Shown here: positions 62,156 to 64,000 of the stretch, one piece after another | Layout: each line of letters begins with the position of its first letter | Position numbering within the stretch: the first letter of the stretch is position 1 | From: Streptomyces sp. SAJ15 | GTDB lineage: Bacteria > Actinomycetota > Actinomycetes > Streptomycetales > Streptomycetaceae | Assembly: GCF_007595705.1 (NCBI RefSeq) | Contig: NZ_NISY01000011.1 | Span: 1 to 64,000, forward strand | Direction of reading: 5' to 3' | DNA length: 64,000 nt | The notes under the pieces: generated by a model | Database searches by the model: none | The model's input: the letters and a program-made list of their open reading frames with translations, nothing else | Told to the model about the DNA's origin: nothing | Translations under genes and position numbers: made by a program

Positions 62156-63433
62156 CTACTTCCAGTCGTCCTTGAGGAGCTTGCGGTAGGCGTCGCCGAC
62201 CGACTCGGCCGCGTCCTCAGGGGAGGTCTTGCCGGTCACCACGCCCGGGAACTCGACGAGGATCGCCTGGAAGAGGCTGTTGCCCTCGGGGATCCAGGGA
62301 CGCTCGACGGCCTTGTCGACGGCGGCCTTGAAGAACTTGACGTTCGGGTTCTCGGCGACCGACTTCTGCTCGTAGACGGAGGTCCGGGTGGGCAGCAGGC
62401 TGAGCGCCTCGGTGGTCTTGGCCTGCACCTCGGCGGAGCTCATGTACTTCGCGAAGAGGTAGGAGGCGTCCAGGTTCTTGGAGCCGGCGTAGACGGTGAG
62501 GTTCTGGCCGCCCTGCGGGGCGCCCTGGCCGGCGCTGCCCGCCGGGACGGGGACGACGCCGAGGTTGTCGCGGTCCTTGAACGCCTTGCCGGACAGGGTG
62601 TCCTCGATCGCCCACGGTCCGTTGACCGTCATCGCGACGTCGCCGTTCTTGATGGCGTTCTGCATGTTGTTCCAGCCGTCGGTGGCGTCGGTGACCGCCG
62701 CGCCCGACTTGACCAGGTCGCGGGCGGCGGCGAACGCCTTGACGCCCGGCTCCTCGTCGACCGTGACCTTCTTGTTCTTCGTGTCGAGCAGGTCGCCGCC
62801 CTCGCCGTAGATGAAGGGCAGGTACCAGTAGGCGTCGTCGCCGCGCAGGTAGAGGCCGGTCTTGCCGGTCTTCTCCTTGATCTTCTTGGCGGCGTCCTTG
62901 AGCTCGGTGAGCGAGGTCGGCGGCTCGACCCCGGCGTCCTTCAGCAGCTTCTTGTTGTAGAAGAGGCCGAGGGTGTCGATCACCTGCGGCACGGCGTAGG
63001 TCTTGCCGTTGAACTTGGTGGAGGCGGCGGCCTTGGGGAGGTAGTCCTTCTCGTTGTCGAGGGCCGGGGTGCCGTCCAGCGGGGCCAGGTAGCCGATGTT
63101 GGCGAGGTCCTGGGTCCAGGCGACCTCGGCGCGCAGCACGTCGGGGGCGCCGGAGCCCCCGGAGCCGGCGGCGTTCTTGAACTTGTTCAGCGCCTCACCG
63201 AACGGCACGTTGACGTACTTGACCTTCACCTTCGGGTACTTCTCGGTGAAGGCCTCGGCGAGCTTCTTGTACGTGGCCTTCTCAGCGTCGTTCGAGGTGT
63301 CCCAGTACGTCACCGTGCCGGAGATGTCGCCGGGGGCCTTCTTGCCGCTGTCGTCACTGTCGCTTCCGCCGCAGGCGGTCGCGGCGAGTGCCATCGCCGC
63401 GACGAGCGCAGTGGCCGCTATGCCACGTCGCAT
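62156..63433 (-). CDS. malE: Maltose-binding lipoprotein MalE
   Basis: 425 residues. A lipoprotein signal with the cysteine in LAATACGGSDSD is followed by a type 1 solute-binding protein (GTVTYWDTSNDAEKATYKKL; DVLRAEVAWTQDLANIGYL; MTVNGPWAIED). ATG at 63433 has AAGGAG upstream. It is the first gene of malEFG and, by spacing, probably also of the alpha-glucosidase and malR genes. Its promoter region has CTTGC/GCAAG arms expected of a MalR site. Confidence 0.94.
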   Translation of the reverse strand: MRRGIAATALVAAMALAATACGGSDSDDSGKKAPGDISGTVTYWDTSNDAEKATYKKLAEAFTEKYPKVKVKYVNVPFGEALNKFKNAAGSGGSGAPDVLRAEVAWTQDLANIGYLAPLDGTPALDNEKDYLPKAAASTKFNGKTYAVPQVIDTLGLFYNKKLLKDAGVEPPTSLTELKDAAKKIKEKTGKTGLYLRGDDAYWYLPFIYGEGGDLLDTKNKKVTVDEEPGVKAFAAARDLVKSGAAVTDATDGWNNMQNAIKNGDVAMTVNGPWAIEDTLSGKAFKDRDNLGVVPVPAGSAGQGAPQGGQNLTVYAGSKNLDASYLFAKYMSSAEVQAKTTEALSLLPTRTSVYEQKSVAENPNVKFFKAAVDKAVERPWIPEGNSLFQAILVEFPGVVTGKTSPEDAAESVGDAYRKLLKDDWK

Positions 63434-63482
63434 GTGAACTCCTTCAAAGCCGGCCGCGCCATCGCGGCGCCGGGTTGTCGAG

Positions 63483-63536
63483 GAACGTAACAGGGATGCA
63501 AAGGACTCGAAAGAGCTTGCGGCAAATTTCTGCAAG
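63483..63536 (-). promoter_or_regulatory. malE promoter and MalR-like operator
   Basis: Read on the minus strand, arms CTTGC and GCAAG (63516-63536, 11 bases between) are followed by TTTGCATCCC and TGTTACGTTC (63492-63483). The same TGTTACGTTC ends the other two mal-type promoters in this cluster, so it probably marks the -10 region or transcription start. Confidence 0.65.
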
Positions 63537-63630
63537 GGCCGGGGATCGTTACATCCGCGTGTCCTGGCAGTTGCCGATGATGCCCTTGACACGGACGGGA
63601 CGGTGGCACACTGAGGCGCCCCGGCAACTC

Positions 63631-63669
63631 TGCAAGCCTTTTGCAAGGCATTGCAGGGCTGTTACGTTC
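63631..63669 (+). promoter_or_regulatory. mal-type promoter of the edge GH13 gene
   Basis: TGCAAG, TTGCAAGGCATTGCAGGG and TGTTACGTTC lie 47-85 bases before the start of the plus-strand GH13 gene. Together with the malE elements this forms a divergent pair of promoters about 100 bases apart that one repressor could control. Confidence 0.65.
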
Positions 63670-63715
63670 CATGACGTTCCAGGCAATGCTGCCGAGACCG
63701 ACAGGGATCGCTCAC

Positions 63716-64000
63716 ATGACCCAGGAGCTCACGACCTCGGCGCGCGCCGCCGCGCGCGCCGCCGCCCCCGCCCGGGCCCCTCAGCCGTCGACCGGCCTCG
63801 ACGACTCCCCTCGGCCGGCCCGCCCCCCGGAGCCCACCGATGCCGGCTGGTGGCGCGACGCCGTCATCTACCAGGTGTACGTCCGCTCCTTCGCCGACAG
63901 CGACGGCGACGGGGTGGGCGATCTGCGCGGCGTCCGCGAGCGACTGCCGCACCTGGCCCGGCTCGGGGTGGACGCCGTCTGGCTCACCCCCTTCTACGCC
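63716..64000 (+). CDS. Second GH13 alpha-glucosidase, partial
   Basis: The first 95 codons of a gene cut off by the window edge. After an Ala/Pro-rich leader of about 43 residues comes WWRDAVIYQVYVRSFADSDG, then VWLTPFYA, nearly the same as the intact N terminus of the frameshifted alpha-glucosidase (WWRDAVIYQVYPRSFADGNG, VWLSPFYA). It is therefore a paralogue transcribed divergently from malE, with no signal peptide. It could supply the activity lost if the other copy is truly broken. Confidence 0.88.
   Translation, partial: MTQELTTSARAAARAAAPARAPQPSTGLDDSPRPARPPEPTDAGWWRDAVIYQVYVRSFADSDGDGVGDLRGVRERLPHLARLGVDAVWLTPFYA

Overview
The window is high-GC actinobacterial chromosome, almost certainly Streptomyces. 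Third codon positions are nearly all G or C, GTG and TTG starts are common, and it carries GlnR-type nitrogen operators, a bacterial homodimeric pyruvate dehydrogenase E1, a GSI-beta glutamine synthetase, SCO2195-family, SAV_915-family and SPW-repeat proteins, and a Streptomyces-type maltose cluster. From memory the order aceE ... regulator-lipB-lipA-small protein-DUF4191-RDD-glnA ... pullulanase ... mal genes resembles the S. coelicolor SCO2183-SCO2232 core region. I see no rRNA, tRNA, CRISPR array, transposase or prophage gene.

Layout. 1-8.3 kb: aceE behind a palindrome and a duplicated element, an LCAT-like hydrolase, a WYL regulator, an SDR, a DUF4240 protein and a GNAT enzyme. 8.4-13.7 kb: an SDR39U1 epimerase, a divergent pair of IPT/TIG and YVTN/IPT beta proteins without obvious signal peptides, and an FAD amine-oxidase-like enzyme. 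14-22 kb: an HTH/TPR regulator, lipB and lipA (lipoate for the 2-oxoacid dehydrogenases), then a nitrogen block in which the SCO2195-family gene and glnA each follow a tandem pair of GlnR boxes. A possible small RNA lies beyond glnA.

22-28.5 kb is the most accessory-looking part. On the minus strand it carries an MFS exporter, a MarR regulator, an AvrD-family protein, an unrecognised 213-residue protein and a P-loop NTPase. The exporter, avrD and the unknown gene each have an in-frame TTA codon, and I found none elsewhere by eye. This fits a bldA-controlled, signal-type metabolite locus. 28.9-36.6 kb: a lysA-like decarboxylase with a SAV_915 protein, a DJ-1/PfpI protein, an SPW membrane protein, and a very large LuxR-family ATPase regulator carrying two low-complexity insertions.

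37-52.3 kb: a secreted trypsin, a 44-codon small gene, a winged-helix regulator, an SRPBCC-like protein, an MMPL transporter, a histidine kinase and its probable response regulator separated by an agmatinase-type gene, a Tat-exported GH89 enzyme, a rhomboid-like protein, and a membrane protein with a sigma-like N terminus.

52.5-64 kb is devoted to alpha-glucan use: a secreted pullulanase and alpha-amylase outside the cell, MalEFG uptake, an intracellular alpha-glucosidase, the repressor MalR, and the start of a second GH13 alpha-glucosidase at the window edge. The first alpha-glucosidase gene carries a +1 frameshift that would fuse it in frame to malR. A conserved mal promoter motif occurs three times, once with no gene behind it.

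A general oddity is the number of short degenerate tandem repeat arrays (8-73 nt units) in intergenic regions, together with low-complexity expansions inside several reading frames.
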